Part shown: piece by piece, positions 26,587-35,723 of the stretch
How the letters are laid out: the number at the start of each line of letters is the position of its first letter
Numbering within the stretch: the first letter of the stretch is position 1
Assembly (NCBI RefSeq): GCF_029395475.1
Contig: NZ_CP113917.1
Location: forward strand, 558,001-622,000
Length of the DNA: 64,000 bases
From: Bifidobacterium sp. ESL0775
GTDB lineage: Bacteria > Actinomycetota > Actinomycetes > Actinomycetales > Bifidobacteriaceae
Direction: 5' to 3'
Notes under the pieces: generated by a model
The model's input: the letters and a program-made list of their open reading frames with translations, nothing else
What the model was told of the DNA's origin: nothing
The model's database searches: none
Program-made: the position numbers and the translations under genes

Positions 26587-26616
26587 TGTTACAATATAGC
26601 TACCTACCGGTCGGTA
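26587..26616 (+). promoter_or_regulatory. GH3 gene promoter with TetR-type palindromic operator
   Basis: An extended -10, TGTTACAAT (26587-26595), is followed five bases later by TACCTACCGGTCGGTA (26601-26616), a 16-bp palindrome with one mismatched pair. It is of the ACCGACCGGT type bound by many TetR-family repressors. Its position at the likely start point suggests repression. No consensus -35 is visible. No TetR gene is in the window. Confidence 0.6.
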
Positions 26617-26731
26617 ACTAAGTGATTGTCCTGAGATTCCAACGGAAACCGGCCCGGCAAATAACTAAACAAACGTAGGCGTTCGCGCCCGGCTCAGGGA
26701 TGATTCGCGCGGAATGTGGAAAGGTTGCACT

Positions 26732-28987
26732 ATGACCAATCAAGCAACACCGGTGACAAGTGCCAAGGAATTGAGCGTTGAGGAGCAAGCGGCGCTGACC
26801 AGCGGCACCAACCCGTGGAGCATCGGCTCCGTGCCCGAAAAAGGCCTGCCGAACTACACGATTACCGACGGCCCCCACGGACTTCGCAAGGCGCAGAACC
26901 TGGAAGGCATGGACGTCGACAAGGCCGTGCCGGCCACCTGCTTCCCGCCGGCCGCGGGCATGTCGTCGAGCTGGAACCCGGACCTGGTGCGTGAGACCGG
27001 CGAGGCGATGGGCGAGGAGTGCATCCAGGAACAGGTCGCCGTCATCCTCGGCCCCGGCATCAACATCAAGCGCAACCCGCTGGGCGGCCGCTGCTTCGAG
27101 TTCTGGAGCGAGGACCCCTACCTGGCCGGGCATGAGGCCGTCGGCGAGGTCGAGGGCATCCAGTCCAAGGGCATCGGCACCTCGCTCAAGCACTTCGCGG
27201 CCAACAACCAGGAAACCGACCGCATGCGCGTGAGCGCCAACGTTTCGCAGCGCGCGCTTCGCGAGATCTATCTGCCGGGCTTCGAGCACATCGTCAAAAC
27301 CGCCCAGCCTTGGACAATCATGTGCTCGTATAACAAGATCAACGACGTCTATTCCTCGCAGAATAAGTGGTTGCTGACCGACCTGCTGCGCGGGGAGTGG
27401 GGCTTCAAAGGCATCGTCATGTCCGACTGGGGCGCCGTGCACGACCGTGCCGCCGCGCTGAACGCCGGGCTCAACCTCGAGATGCCACCGACCAACACCG
27501 ACGAGAAGATCGTGTACGCCGTGCGCGACGGCGAGATCAAGCACGAACAGCTCGAGAAGATGGCGCAGGGCATGATCGACCTCGTCAACAAGACCCGTCC
27601 CGCCATGGAGAAGGGCAAGGCTGGCTATCGTTACGACGTTGACGCGCATGACGACGTGGCCCGCCGCGCCGCGCGCGAGGCCATGGTGCTTTTGAAGAAC
27701 GAGGGCAATCTGCTGCCGGTCAAGTCCGGCACGAAGCTGGCCGTCATCGGCGAGTTCGCCCGCACCCCGCGTTATCAGGGCGCCGGCTCGTCGCTGATCA
27801 ACCCGAACAAGCTCACCAGCTTCCTCGACGCGCTGAAGGATCGTGGCGTCAAGGCGGACTTCGCGCCCGGCTTCACGTTGGACGATGACGCGCAGGACCC
27901 GGCCCTGACTTCGCAGGCCGTTGCCGCGGCCAAGGGCGCCGACACCGTTCTGCTCTTCCTTGGCCTGCCCGCTTCCTACGAATCCGAAGGCTTCGACCGC
28001 ACCTCGCTCGACATCCCCGCCAAGCAGGTCGAGTTGCTGAAGGCCGTTGCCGCGGCGAACAAGAACGTCGTGGTCATCCTTTCCAACGGCTCCTCGGTCT
28101 CCATGCCGTGGGCTGACGACGCCAAGTCCATCCTTGAAGCATGGCTTTTGGGCCAGGCTGGTGGTGCCGCGACCGCCGATGTCGTCTTCGGCGATGTGAG
28201 CCCGTCGGGCAAGCTCGCGCAGACCATCATCAACGATCTGGACGACGACCCGACCATGATGAACTGGCCGGGCGAGGAAGGCCACGTCGACTACGGCGAG
28301 GGCGTCTTCGTCGGCTATCGCTACTACGACACCTTCCACAAGCCGGTTGTGTACCCGTTCGGCTACGGACTTTCCTACACGACGTTCGAGGTCTCGGGCG
28401 CGAAGGCCGAAAAGACCGGTCCGCAGTCCGCACGCGTCACCGCTACCGTGAAGAACACGGGCAACGTGGCTGGCGCCGAGGTCGTCCAGTTCTACGTCGC
28501 CCCGCCGAAGGAGGCCGTCGCGCGCCCGGTCCACGAGCTCAAGGGCTTTAAGAAGGTCTATCTCGAGCCGGGTGAGTCCGCCGAGGTTTCCGTCGATCTG
28601 GATTCGCGCGCGTTCGCGTACTGGTCCGAGCGCTTCGCCGACTGGAAGGTCGAGGAGGGCACCTACAAGATCGAGGTCGGTACCTCGTCCCGCGATATCG
28701 CCGACGCCGTTTCCATTGATCTCGAAGACGATGGCAAGACCGTCCGGCTCACCGAATGGTCCACGTTCAAGGAATGGAAGGAAGACCCGATCGGCGGCCC
28801 CGTCGTCGACAAGGTCGTGGCCAAGCTCGACAAGCAGTTCGGCCACAACATCATCCCTGACAGCCAGCTGATCGTGATGTTCCTCGACAGCTGCCCGGTC
28901 GGCGGTATGTCGATGCTGCTCGGCGCCGACGAGGCCGAGGCTTTCGTCGCGGAGCTCAAGGCCGAGTATGAGAAGGCCGCCAAGTAG
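26732..28987 (+). CDS. Glycoside hydrolase family 3 beta-glycosidase
   Basis: 751 residues with the GH3 order: N-terminal barrel (about 30-310), GH3 C-terminal sandwich (about 325-560) and a fibronectin-III-like domain (about 590-665), followed by about 80 extra residues. Landmarks are TDGPHGLR, the KHFAANNQE substrate-binding block, and the nucleophile region VMSDWGAVHD with D232. There is no signal peptide, so it works in the cytoplasm on imported oligosaccharides or glycosides such as gentiobiose or beta-glucosides; exact specificity cannot be read. ATG at 26732 is chosen because GGAAAGG lies seven bases upstream; an in-frame start 18 bases earlier has none. A TetR-type operator lies in its promoter. 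Confidence 0.9.
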   Translation: MTNQATPVTSAKELSVEEQAALTSGTNPWSIGSVPEKGLPNYTITDGPHGLRKAQNLEGMDVDKAVPATCFPPAAGMSSSWNPDLVRETGEAMGEECIQEQVAVILGPGINIKRNPLGGRCFEFWSEDPYLAGHEAVGEVEGIQSKGIGTSLKHFAANNQETDRMRVSANVSQRALREIYLPGFEHIVKTAQPWTIMCSYNKINDVYSSQNKWLLTDLLRGEWGFKGIVMSDWGAVHDRAAALNAGLNLEMPPTNTDEKIVYAVRDGEIKHEQLEKMAQGMIDLVNKTRPAMEKGKAGYRYDVDAHDDVARRAAREAMVLLKNEGNLLPVKSGTKLAVIGEFARTPRYQGAGSSLINPNKLTSFLDALKDRGVKADFAPGFTLDDDAQDPALTSQAVAAAKGADTVLLFLGLPASYESEGFDRTSLDIPAKQVELLKAVAAANKNVVVILSNGSSVSMPWADDAKSILEAWLLGQAGGAATADVVFGDVSPSGKLAQTIINDLDDDPTMMNWPGEEGHVDYGEGVFVGYRYYDTFHKPVVYPFGYGLSYTTFEVSGAKAEKTGPQSARVTATVKNTGNVAGAEVVQFYVAPPKEAVARPVHELKGFKKVYLEPGESAEVSVDLDSRAFAYWSERFADWKVEEGTYKIEVGTSSRDIADAVSIDLEDDGKTVRLTEWSTFKEWKEDPIGGPVVDKVVAKLDKQFGHNIIPDSQLIVMFLDSCPVGGMSMLLGADEAEAFVAELKAEYEKAAK

Positions 28988-29019
28988 TTTTCACTCATTG
29001 CTTGAAATCACCTGATGCG

Positions 29020-29062
29020 AACCGGGCATGAAACGTTGAATGATGTTTCGCGCCCGGTTTTT
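29020..29062 (+). terminator. Terminator of the GH3 gene
   Basis: AACCGGGC-at-GAAAC (29020-29034) pairs with GTTTC-gc-GCCCGGTT (29045-29059), followed by a T-rich run. It lies 33 bases after the stop codon. Confidence 0.8.
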
Positions 29063-29242
29063 CGTGATTCCTGCACTATCCGCTTGCTGTGCCACTACGT
29101 CTTGAATGTTGCAAGATTGCGTTTTCAGGATGTACTTAGGCTGTACCTGGTGAGAAAACCGGTAATGTGTCGCCAATTCCGTGCCTCGTGTATACTGAAA
29201 ATCGTTGTTTTGCGAGGCTTCCGAGTCGCGTATGAATGGCAC

Positions 29243-29313
29243 GCGGATGTAGCTCAATGGTAGAGCCTCAGTCTTCCAAACTGATTACGCGGGTTCGATT
29301 CCCGTCATCCGCT
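29243..29313 (+). tRNA. tRNA-Gly (anticodon TCC)
   Basis: 71-base cloverleaf: acceptor GCGGATG (29243-29249) pairs perfectly with CATCCGC (29306-29312), discriminator T. The D arm contains GCTCAATGGTAGAGC, the anticodon loop is CTTCCAA (anticodon TCC, Gly), and the T loop is TTCGATT. The CCA end is not encoded. TATACT at 29191-29196 is a possible -10, although no -35 is visible and it is rather far upstream. Confidence 0.95.
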
Positions 29314-29488
29314 CCCATTGCGGCGGTGGGTAGGTTTGACGCCTATGCATCTATATATAAGGTATGGGTATCGTCCCGCGGCCGTTCCGGTTTTACGTGT
29401 GAGTGCGTAGTATTGTATTACGTGTGTCATGTTGCCGGAAAGCCTCGATGGGGGATGCGAACAGCTCGTGTGATAATGAGGCGTGGCC

Positions 29489-30307
29489 ATGACGGATGAA
29501 TCGAAGAACGTGAATCCTGGGTCCGCCGACGGCGTTTCGAGCGGCAACCTTCCTTCCGGCAAGATTCCGGATGCCCCCGCTTCCAGCAAACTTTCCGATG
29601 CTTCTTCTCCTGACGCCTGTCCTGACAATGCCGACGATCCAGACAAGGCTAACGAGGCCGTCGAAATCGTCGAAGGCAAGGTCGAGAAGGTCAGTGTTTC
29701 CAAGCATCCCGAGGCCTCGATCCCGCAGACCGATCTTTCCCTGGCCGACATCAAACGCAGCCAGTTCCATCCGGTGCGCTGGGTGGTCTACGTCGTCATC
29801 CTGCTGGTCGCCATCATCGGGCCGTACTGGTTCGGCCGCGTGCTGGCCGTACGGTATACCAAGCAGATCATCAAACTGCTGAGCCCGTTTGCCCCGCAAG
29901 GTGTGGCGCTGGTTTCCTGGGCCGTCACTGTGTTCGCGCTGGCCACGTTCGCGCTTTCGTTCGTGGAGGAGCATGCCTGGTTGTGGCGCGACCTTTTCCT
30001 GCTCCTGCTGGCCTTCGAGCAGCTGATAGCCGGTGTCTCGCTCCTGAAATTCAAGTTCTGGTTTTCCACCTACGTGATGTATGGCTCCTCGTCGGCGCTG
30101 CCGAACGCGGCAAACCTTGGTATCATCGCGGCGCTGATTGCCGCCGGCGTTTATGTGATTCTCTTCGTGGGCCTCTTGATCGGCATCAAGAAGGACTCTC
30201 CGCTGAACATCCTCACCCGTAGCTGGGCCTCGTTCCTCATGTACTTTGTCATCGAGGGCATCGCGTTGATCATCGTCCTCTTCAGCGGCCTGATTGCCGC
30301 CGTGTGA
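29489..30307 (+). CDS. Uncharacterised polytopic membrane protein
   Basis: 272 residues. An N-terminal cytoplasmic tail of about 90 residues is rich in Asp, Ser, Pro and Glu. It is followed by about five hydrophobic segments: VVYVVILLVAIIGPYWF, GVALVSWAVTVFALATFAL, a DLFLLLLAFEQLIAGVSLL stretch, NLGIIAALIAAGVYVILFVGLL and YFVIEGIALIIVLFSGLIA. No catalytic or binding motif is visible and I do not recognise the family. ATG at 29489 follows GAGG six bases upstream; the GTG at 29483 is an alternative. It lies alone between tRNA-Gly and rpsO, with a double palindrome repeat immediately downstream that may terminate it. Confidence 0.75.
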   Translation: MTDESKNVNPGSADGVSSGNLPSGKIPDAPASSKLSDASSPDACPDNADDPDKANEAVEIVEGKVEKVSVSKHPEASIPQTDLSLADIKRSQFHPVRWVVYVVILLVAIIGPYWFGRVLAVRYTKQIIKLLSPFAPQGVALVSWAVTVFALATFALSFVEEHAWLWRDLFLLLLAFEQLIAGVSLLKFKFWFSTYVMYGSSSALPNAANLGIIAALIAAGVYVILFVGLLIGIKKDSPLNILTRSWASFLMYFVIEGIALIIVLFSGLIAAV

Positions 30308-30315
30308 CGTTCGAC

Positions 30316-30420
30316 AGGCGATGCGACGAAAAGTGTGTAAATCCGTGCTTTTCATCGCATCTCATTCATAAACGCGACGAAAAGCACGAAAATGCGCCTA
30401 AAAACGTGCTTTTGGTCGCA
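30316..30420. repeat. Tandem pair of palindromes, dispersed-repeat locus A
   Basis: Palindrome one: ATGCGACGAAAAG (30321-30333) pairs with CTTTTCATCGCAT (30348-30360), one mismatch. Palindrome two: GCGACGAAAAGCACG (30374-30388) pairs with CGTGCTTTTGGTCGC (30405-30419), one mismatch. The same double-palindrome arrangement occurs at 46605-46704, and a half copy (AGGCGATGCGACGAAA, 30316-30331) recurs exactly at 43469-43484. Intergenic, between the membrane protein and rpsO. Confidence 0.85.
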
Positions 30421-30559
30421 ATAAAACCTGCGCATGGTGCGGAATTGCATTCATCCCTACCTATTCCTATACTAGAGACTTGGCGTGTATTCGCCCGCGG
30501 ATAGAGAGCGCTTCGGCATAATGCCGGCGGCACCGCGCAGCAACCATAAGGAGGATGCC

Positions 30560-30829
30560 GTGGCACTTACGGCTGAAGAAAAGCACGAGATCGTAACCAA
30601 GTATGCGACGCACGAAGGCGACACGGGTTCTCCCGAGGTCCAGATTGCGCTGCTGAGCAAGCGTATCTCCGATCTGACCGAGCACCTGAAGACCCATCAG
30701 CACGATCACCACTCTCGTCGTGGTCTGCTGCTGATGGTCGGCGATCGTCGCCGTCTTCTCGATTACCTGAAGAAGGTCGACATCAACCGTTACCGCTCCT
30801 TGGTCGAGCGTCTTGGTCTTCGTCGATAG
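30560..30829 (+). CDS. rpsO: 30S ribosomal protein S15
   Basis: 89 residues, the standard S15 length. Family features include [15 protein letters not shown] (read from a GTG start), [39 protein letters not shown] and the [14 protein letters not shown] end. It binds 16S rRNA early in small-subunit assembly. The GTG at 30560 is chosen because AAGGAGG lies five bases upstream; an in-frame extension to 30485 is rejected. It is followed by a terminator and then pnp, the conserved bacterial rpsO-pnp order. Confidence 0.97.
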   Translation: MALTAEEKHEIVTKYATHEGDTGSPEVQIALLSKRISDLTEHLKTHQHDHHSRRGLLLMVGDRRRLLDYLKKVDINRYRSLVERLGLRR

Positions 30830-30838
30830 CTGTTGTAT

Positions 30839-30864
30839 GCCCGGGCTTCGTGCTCGGGCTTTTT
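30839..30864 (+). terminator. rpsO terminator
   Basis: GCCCGGGC (30839-30846) and GCTCGGGC (30852-30859) form an eight-base stem with one G-T pair and a TTCGT loop, followed by five Ts. Confidence 0.85.
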
Positions 30865-31142
30865 CAGAGGTCTGGTTGGACATAGGCGTTGGCAAACGTC
30901 TAGAAATGTTCGCGTGTGAAGAAAAACCGACGGCCCTAAGGTGAGGGTCGATAATTGAAATATCTGGATATGTGTTCCGGCTCGATAGCCGTCAATGCTG
31001 CTTCAGACTGAGAAGTGAAAGTCAATGCGCCGGCACCAGCGTTGGTGAGGCCAGGTAAGCCTTACGAAACCACACAAGGTCGGACGTTGACAAAGCATTT
31101 TGCAGTATGTTGGAAATAGGAAATTAAACAAAGGAGGAACCC
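30865..31142 (+). other. pnp leader region
   Basis: About 280 bases without a gene. Small hairpins are visible: CGAC-CCT with AGGGTCG around 30930-30951, and CGGCT-CGAT-AGCCG around 30979-30992. TTGACA at about 31087 could be a -35 for pnp, but the matching -10 is unclear. In other bacteria the pnp leader is the site of PNPase autoregulation; nothing here proves that. Confidence 0.35.
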
Positions 31143-33890
31143 TTGGAGGGTCCCGAAATCAAGGCCGTAGAGGCCGTTATTGACAATGGTTCATTTGGTA
31201 AACGTACATTGCGATTCGAGACGGGTCGTCTCGCGCAACAGGCCGACGGCGCTGTAGCCGCCTACCTCGATGACGATTCGATGGTCCTTTCGACCACCAC
31301 CGCCGGCAGCAGCCCGAAGGAAAACTACGATTTCTTCCCGCTCACCGTCGATGTGGAAGAGAAGATGTACGCCGCGGGCAAGATCCCGGGTTCGTTCTTC
31401 CGCCGCGAAGGCCGTCCGTCGAACGACGCCATCCTCGCCTGCCGCATCATCGATCGTCCGCTGCGTCCGCTCTTCCCGCACACGCTGCGCAACGAGGTTC
31501 AGGTCGTCGAGACCGTACTCGCCTGCAACCCGGACGATGCCTATGACATGATCGCTTTGAACGCCGCTTCCGCGTCCACCATGATCTCCGGCCTGCCTTT
31601 CGAAGGCCCGGTCTCCGGTGTGCGTCTGGCGTTGGTCGACGGCCAGTGGGTCGCCTTCCCGCGCTGGAGCGAGCGTGACCGCGCGGTCTTCGAGATCGTC
31701 GTGGCCGGCCGCGTCATCGAGAATGGTGACGTCGCCATCGCCATGATCGAGGCCGGCGCCGGCAAGAACGCCTGGAACCTCATCTACGACGAGGGCCAGC
31801 AGAAGCCGGACGAGGAAGTCGTCGCCGGTGGCCTCGAAGCCGCCAAGCCGTTCATCAAGGTCATCTGCGAGGCTCAGAACGAGCTCAAGGAGAAGGCCGG
31901 CAAGGCCAACGACAAGGAATTCCAGCTCTTCCCGGAGTACACGGACGAGCTCTACAAGCGCATCGACGAGATCGCCCACGACGACCTCAACGACGCCCTG
32001 TCCATCGCCGCCAAGCTGCCGCGCCAGGAGCGCATCCACGAGATCAAGGAAGACGTCCGCGCCAAGCTCGCCGACGAATTCACCGACATGGATGACGCCG
32101 AGAAGGAAAAGGAACTCGGCAACGCCTTCAAGGAACTGCAGCGCCAGATCGTGCGCCGTCGCGTCCTCACGGAGGACTTCCGTATCGACGGCCGTGGCCT
32201 GCGAGATATCCGTACGCTTTCCGCCGAAGTCGGCATCGTGCCGCGCGTGCACGGTTCCGCACTCTTCCAGCGCGGCGAGACCCAGATCCTGGGCGTCACT
32301 ACGCTCAACATGCTGAAGATGGAGCAGACGCTCGATTCCATCTCCGGCCCGCAGACCAAGCGCTACATGCACAACTACGAGATGCCGCCGTATTCCACCG
32401 GTGAGACCGGCCGCGTCGGCTCCCCGAAGCGTCGTGAGGTCGGCCACGGTGCGCTCGCCGAAAAGGCGCTCGTGCCGGTGCTTCCGAGCAAGGAAGACTT
32501 CCCGTACGCCATCCGTCAGGTCTCCGAGGCCATCGGCTCCAACGGCTCCACTTCCATGGGCTCCGTCTGCGCCTCCACGCTTTCGCTGCTCGACGCGGGC
32601 GTTCCGCTGAAGGCTCCGGTCGCGGGCATCGCGATGGGCCTCATCTCCGGTGACGTCGACGGCAAGCACATCTACAAGACCCTGACCGACATCCTCGGCG
32701 CCGAAGACGCGTTCGGCGACATGGACTTCAAGGTCGCCGGCACTTCCGAATTCATCACCGCGCTCCAGCTCGACACCAAGCTCGACGGCATCCCCGCCGA
32801 CGTTCTGGCCGCCGCGTTGCAGCAGGCGAAGGAAGCCCGTACCACCATCCTCGAGGTCATCAACGAGTGCATCGACGCTCCGGCCGAGATGAGCCCGTAT
32901 GCTCCGCGCATCATCACCACTTCCGTTCCTGTCGACAAGATTGGCGAGATCATCGGGCCCAAGGGCAAGATGATCAACCAGATCCAGGAGGAGACCGGCG
33001 CTGACGTCAGCGTTGAGGACGACGGCACCATCTACATCGCCTCCGAAGGCGGAGAGGGCGCTGAGAAGGCCAAGGCCACCATCGACGCCATCGCGCACCC
33101 GCATGTTCCCACTGTCGGCGAGAACTTCAACGGCAAGGTCGTCAAGACCACGAGCTTCGGCGCGTTCGTCAACCTGACCCCCGGCACCGACGGTCTGCTG
33201 CACATCTCGCAGATTCGCAACCTGACCAACGGCGAGCGCATCGACGCCGTCGAAGACGTCTTGAAGGAAGGCGACACCGTCGAGGTGACCGTCCAGGGCG
33301 TCGACGACCGCGGCAAGATTTCGCTGGCCATCCCCGGCTTCGAGGATCAGGAATCCGGCCCGCGCGGCGGTGGCCGTGGCGGACGTCATGATCGTGATGA
33401 TCGCGGTGGCCGTGGCTATCGTGGCCACGGACGCGACCGTGAGGACCGCGATGACCGTCGCCATTCCGACCGCGACGATCGTGATGACCGTCGACCCAGC
33501 CGTAGCCATGAAGACCGTGAGGACCGTGACGATGCCGATTTTGAGGATCGTCCGCGTCGCCGTCGTGAAGAGCGCGATGATCGTGATGACCGTCGTCGAA
33601 CCGAGCGTGATGACCGCCGTGGCCATGACCGCGAGGATCGCGCCGAGCGTGACGACGATGCCGATTTTGAGGATCGTCCGCGCCGTCGCCGTGAGGACCG
33701 CGATGATTACCGCCGTTCCGATCGCCATGAGGGACGCCGTGATGGCGGCTACCGTGGTGGCCGTCGCAACGACCGCAACCCGCGCTACGCGACCGACGAT
33801 CACTATGACGAGTATCGTGAGGACCGCGAGGAGCGCAGCGAGCGTCCGCGTCGCCGTGTCCGCCGCGACTTCGATCCGTTCGATGACTGA
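31143..33890 (+). CDS. pnp: Polyribonucleotide nucleotidyltransferase (PNPase)
   Basis: 915 residues. It degrades RNA 3' to 5' by phosphorolysis. Order: first RNase PH-like domain (about 15-235, with [12 protein letters not shown]), helical linker, second RNase PH domain (about 350-590, with [20 protein letters not shown]), KH domain (about 595-660, [20 protein letters not shown]) and S1 domain (about 660-730, [22 protein letters not shown]). A tail of about 175 residues made almost entirely of Arg, Asp, His, Glu and Gly then follows. The start is TTG at 31143, three bases after a perfect AAAGGAGGAA; no upstream in-frame alternative is better. The tail contains a 42-residue repeat ([14 protein letters not shown] at DNA 33531 and 33657). 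Such charged tails suggest RNA or protein contacts. Confidence 0.95.
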   Translation: MEGPEIKAVEAVIDNGSFGKRTLRFETGRLAQQADGAVAAYLDDDSMVLSTTTAGSSPKENYDFFPLTVDVEEKMYAAGKIPGSFFRREGRPSNDAILACRIIDRPLRPLFPHTLRNEVQVVETVLACNPDDAYDMIALNAASASTMISGLPFEGPVSGVRLALVDGQWVAFPRWSERDRAVFEIVVAGRVIENGDVAIAMIEAGAGKNAWNLIYDEGQQKPDEEVVAGGLEAAKPFIKVICEAQNELKEKAGKANDKEFQLFPEYTDELYKRIDEIAHDDLNDALSIAAKLPRQERIHEIKEDVRAKLADEFTDMDDAEKEKELGNAFKELQRQIVRRRVLTEDFRIDGRGLRDIRTLSAEVGIVPRVHGSALFQRGETQILGVTTLNMLKMEQTLDSISGPQTKRYMHNYEMPPYSTGETGRVGSPKRREVGHGALAEKALVPVLPSKEDFPYAIRQVSEAIGSNGSTSMGSVCASTLSLLDAGVPLKAPVAGIAMGLISGDVDGKHIYKTLTDILGAEDAFGDMDFKVAGTSEFITALQLDTKLDGIPADVLAAALQQAKEARTTILEVINECIDAPAEMSPYAPRIITTSVPVDKIGEIIGPKGKMINQIQEETGADVSVEDDGTIYIASEGGEGAEKAKATIDAIAHPHVPTVGENFNGKVVKTTSFGAFVNLTPGTDGLLHISQIRNLTNGERIDAVEDVLKEGDTVEVTVQGVDDRGKISLAIPGFEDQESGPRGGGRGGRHDRDDRGGRGYRGHGRDREDRDDRRHSDRDDRDDRRPSRSHEDREDRDDADFEDRPRRRREERDDRDDRRRTERDDRRGHDREDRAERDDDADFEDRPRRRREDRDDYRRSDRHEGRRDGGYRGGRRNDRNPRYATDDHYDEYREDREERSERPRRRVRRDFDPFDD

Positions 33891-33940
33891 TTGATTGGTG
33901 ATTGGCCGTTTCAAACGGCTGATTGCTGGATAATCGATAA

Positions 33941-33983
33941 CTGGTCTGTAACCCGCAAGTTTGGGTTGCAGGCCAGTTTTTTT
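33941..33983 (+). terminator. pnp terminator
   Basis: CTGG-CTG-AACCC (33941-33953) pairs with GGGTT-CAG-CCAG (33963-33976) with single unpaired bases, followed by seven Ts. A smaller GCCGTTT/AAACGGC hairpin precedes it at 33905-33919. Confidence 0.85.
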
Positions 33984-34110
33984 ATCTGGCTCTGTTTGTT
34001 GTTTGTGCTCTTTCTTTATTCACGAATTATCACTTTGTAACTATTTCTGTTGATTTGCGCTTAAACCTTTTGCGATTTGTGAATGGATGTGCATGATTTG
34101 CCACGTTGAC

Positions 34111-34162
34111 CCGCGACACGCCTCAAATGTGGATAACCCCTAGCGTTCGACCACAGTACCCG
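34111..34162 (+). promoter_or_regulatory. 52-bp conserved element, copy 1 (upstream of tadZABC)
   Basis: Matches 38175-38226 at 46 of 52 positions without a gap. The blocks CCGCGACACGCC and AGCGTTCGACCACAGTACCCG are identical. Between them lies TGTGGATAA (34128-34136), whose complement TTATCCACA is a perfect DnaA-box-type 9-mer. A TTGACC lies immediately upstream at 34107-34112. It ends 43 bases before the tadZ ATG. Confidence 0.75.
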
Positions 34163-34205
34163 TTTCAGCTTGCCATCCAACCTCATTGATGGATTGAATG
34201 GACGT

Positions 34206-35723
34206 ATGGAAAATACGTTACCAATGATGATGCATCGTGCGCCCACTGTCCCATTCGCGCGGCATAAAAGAACGTTGTTGCCCGCCGAGGTCCGGGGACG
34301 GCCAATCATGCCGCCGAAATCGAACCGGGCGGCCGAGTCTCGTCGATTGCTGGAACCAGGCCGAACGTCCGCACCTCGCCAAGCCCCGGAAACGCGCCAA
34401 TGTACGGCGATGTTACCGATGCCGGCGAAGCCTTGGCCGTGCCGTCCGCGTTGCCTGTTGCCTGGGCCCGCCTTGCCGCGCTCGCCCCAAGTGCTGAATG
34501 CGCCGCAACTACCAAGTCCGGTGGCGACGTTGAATGCACGGCAAGTGACGCGTCCGATGACGGCGTTGAATATGCGACAATTGCCGCGTTTGGCGATGAC
34601 GATGAACGTGCCGCAACCGCAGCGTCCGGCGGAGACCTCAAATATGCCGCAACCACTGCGTCCGGCGATGTCGCAGGAGATTGTGCTGCGCCAACCGCGC
34701 CAACCCACGCCGATGGGTGTTCTGGCGCTTGTCGAGCCACCAAAGCCGCAGACGGCCATAATCGATATCCAGTCTCTAAAATCTTTGCATGATAAGAAAG
34801 ATGCCGTCGGCCCTGCGTTCGGCAAGCGCACGGTGGTGTTTCTTTCGGCCAGCGGCGGGGTGGGGCTGAGCGTCCTCTGTTCGTTGACGGCCCTGACGCT
34901 CCATGACAAAGGCACGAGCGTCGCACTGGTGGACGCGGATTTCAACGCCGGAGGGCTTGATATCCTGCTTGGGCTCGAGAACGACAAGGGGCTGCGGTTC
35001 GGCACATTGAACGCGCCGCTGGGCAGGATCGACGGCGAGGTGCTGCTGCGGCGGCTTCCGCAATGGGAGGGCGTTCCCGTGCTCGCTTTCGATTCGTGGA
35101 ATAGCGAGATTCCCGAGTGGTGGGAGGTGCAGGCGGCGATGGCGGCGCTCGAGCGCAGCGTGGACGTGCTCGTGGTTGATGGGGCGCACGGGCGCGTGCT
35201 GGGCATGGTGCCTGACCTTCGTCAGGCGTCGGTTGTGGTGGCCGTGGAACTTTCGGTGCTTGGGCTGGCGCGTGCCAAGGCGCTGTTAAGCGGGCTTTCC
35301 GGGTCGGACCGTTGTCTAGATGGTCAGCCTATTGGCGGGAATTCCCGGGACCCTAATGATTTTGCGATGTCATCAGCAAGGCCGTCGTTACAGTCCTTAT
35401 CGCGGCCATCACCGCCATCCGATGATTGGGATTTCGTGATGGACGATGATGACGGGCTGGAAGCGGGCTGTGAAGCCCCACGATTGCTGGCGATTGTTGG
35501 CATCGAGCCACGTGGCGCGTCGCATAAGCGCGGCGTGGTGAGCGTCCACGATGCCAAGGAGTATCTCGGTCGTGACGTCCTTGGGCCGCTCTGTCCCAAC
35601 AATGCGAGGACCAGCGACGCGCTTGAAGGGCTGGGGCTCAAGGCCGCGAAGGCGGACCGCGCGGTGATGGACGAGTTGGCGGGCGTGATCGGCGAGTCCA
35701 TCAAAGGGGGTGACCGGCCTTGA
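34206..35723 (+). CDS. tadZ: TadZ/CpaE-like ATPase of the pilus-assembly cluster
   Basis: 505 residues. The first 190 are basic, Pro/Arg/Gln-rich and low complexity, containing five 12-residue tandem repeats. The rest is a MinD/ParA-like fold: RTVVFLSASGGVGLSVLCSL, SVALVDADFNAGGLDILLGLE, then VDVLVVDGAHG. This resembles the actinobacterial helicase/secretion-neighbourhood CpaE-like family, thought to position Tad machinery at the membrane or pole. The Walker-A lysine expected before Ser/Thr is Leu (GGVGLS), so ATP hydrolysis is doubtful. I chose ATG 34206; in-frame TTG codons at 34170 and 34194 are alternatives, and none has a good ribosome site. The stop overlaps the tadA ATG. Confidence 0.8.
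   Translation: MENTLPMMMHRAPTVPFARHKRTLLPAEVRGRPIMPPKSNRAAESRRLLEPGRTSAPRQAPETRQCTAMLPMPAKPWPCRPRCLLPGPALPRSPQVLNAPQLPSPVATLNARQVTRPMTALNMRQLPRLAMTMNVPQPQRPAETSNMPQPLRPAMSQEIVLRQPRQPTPMGVLALVEPPKPQTAIIDIQSLKSLHDKKDAVGPAFGKRTVVFLSASGGVGLSVLCSLTALTLHDKGTSVALVDADFNAGGLDILLGLENDKGLRFGTLNAPLGRIDGEVLLRRLPQWEGVPVLAFDSWNSEIPEWWEVQAAMAALERSVDVLVVDGAHGRVLGMVPDLRQASVVVAVELSVLGLARAKALLSGLSGSDRCLDGQPIGGNSRDPNDFAMSSARPSLQSLSRPSPPSDDWDFVMDDDDGLEAGCEAPRLLAIVGIEPRGASHKRGVVSVHDAKEYLGRDVLGPLCPNNARTSDALEGLGLKAAKADRAVMDELAGVIGESIKGGDRP
34491..34670 (+). repeat. Five tandem 36-bp repeats inside tadZ
   Basis: The units encode 12 residues of the pattern (V/T/A)LN-(A/M/V)-(P/R)-Q-x-x-RP-x-x, for example TLNARQVTRPMT and TSNMPQPLRPAM. 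The reading frame is kept throughout and the DNA units share TGCGGCAAC-like and GCGTCCGGCG-like cores. Units differ from each other by about a third of residues, so this is an old array. Confidence 0.8.

Noticed and set aside
33358..33890. CRISPR-like or satellite array at the pnp 3' end
   Set aside because: The repetition is coding (Arg/Asp codons), without spacers or constant repeat length.
31191..33914. 907-codon minus-strand open frame over pnp
   Set aside because: Mirror of pnp, including its repeat-rich tail; no independent signal.
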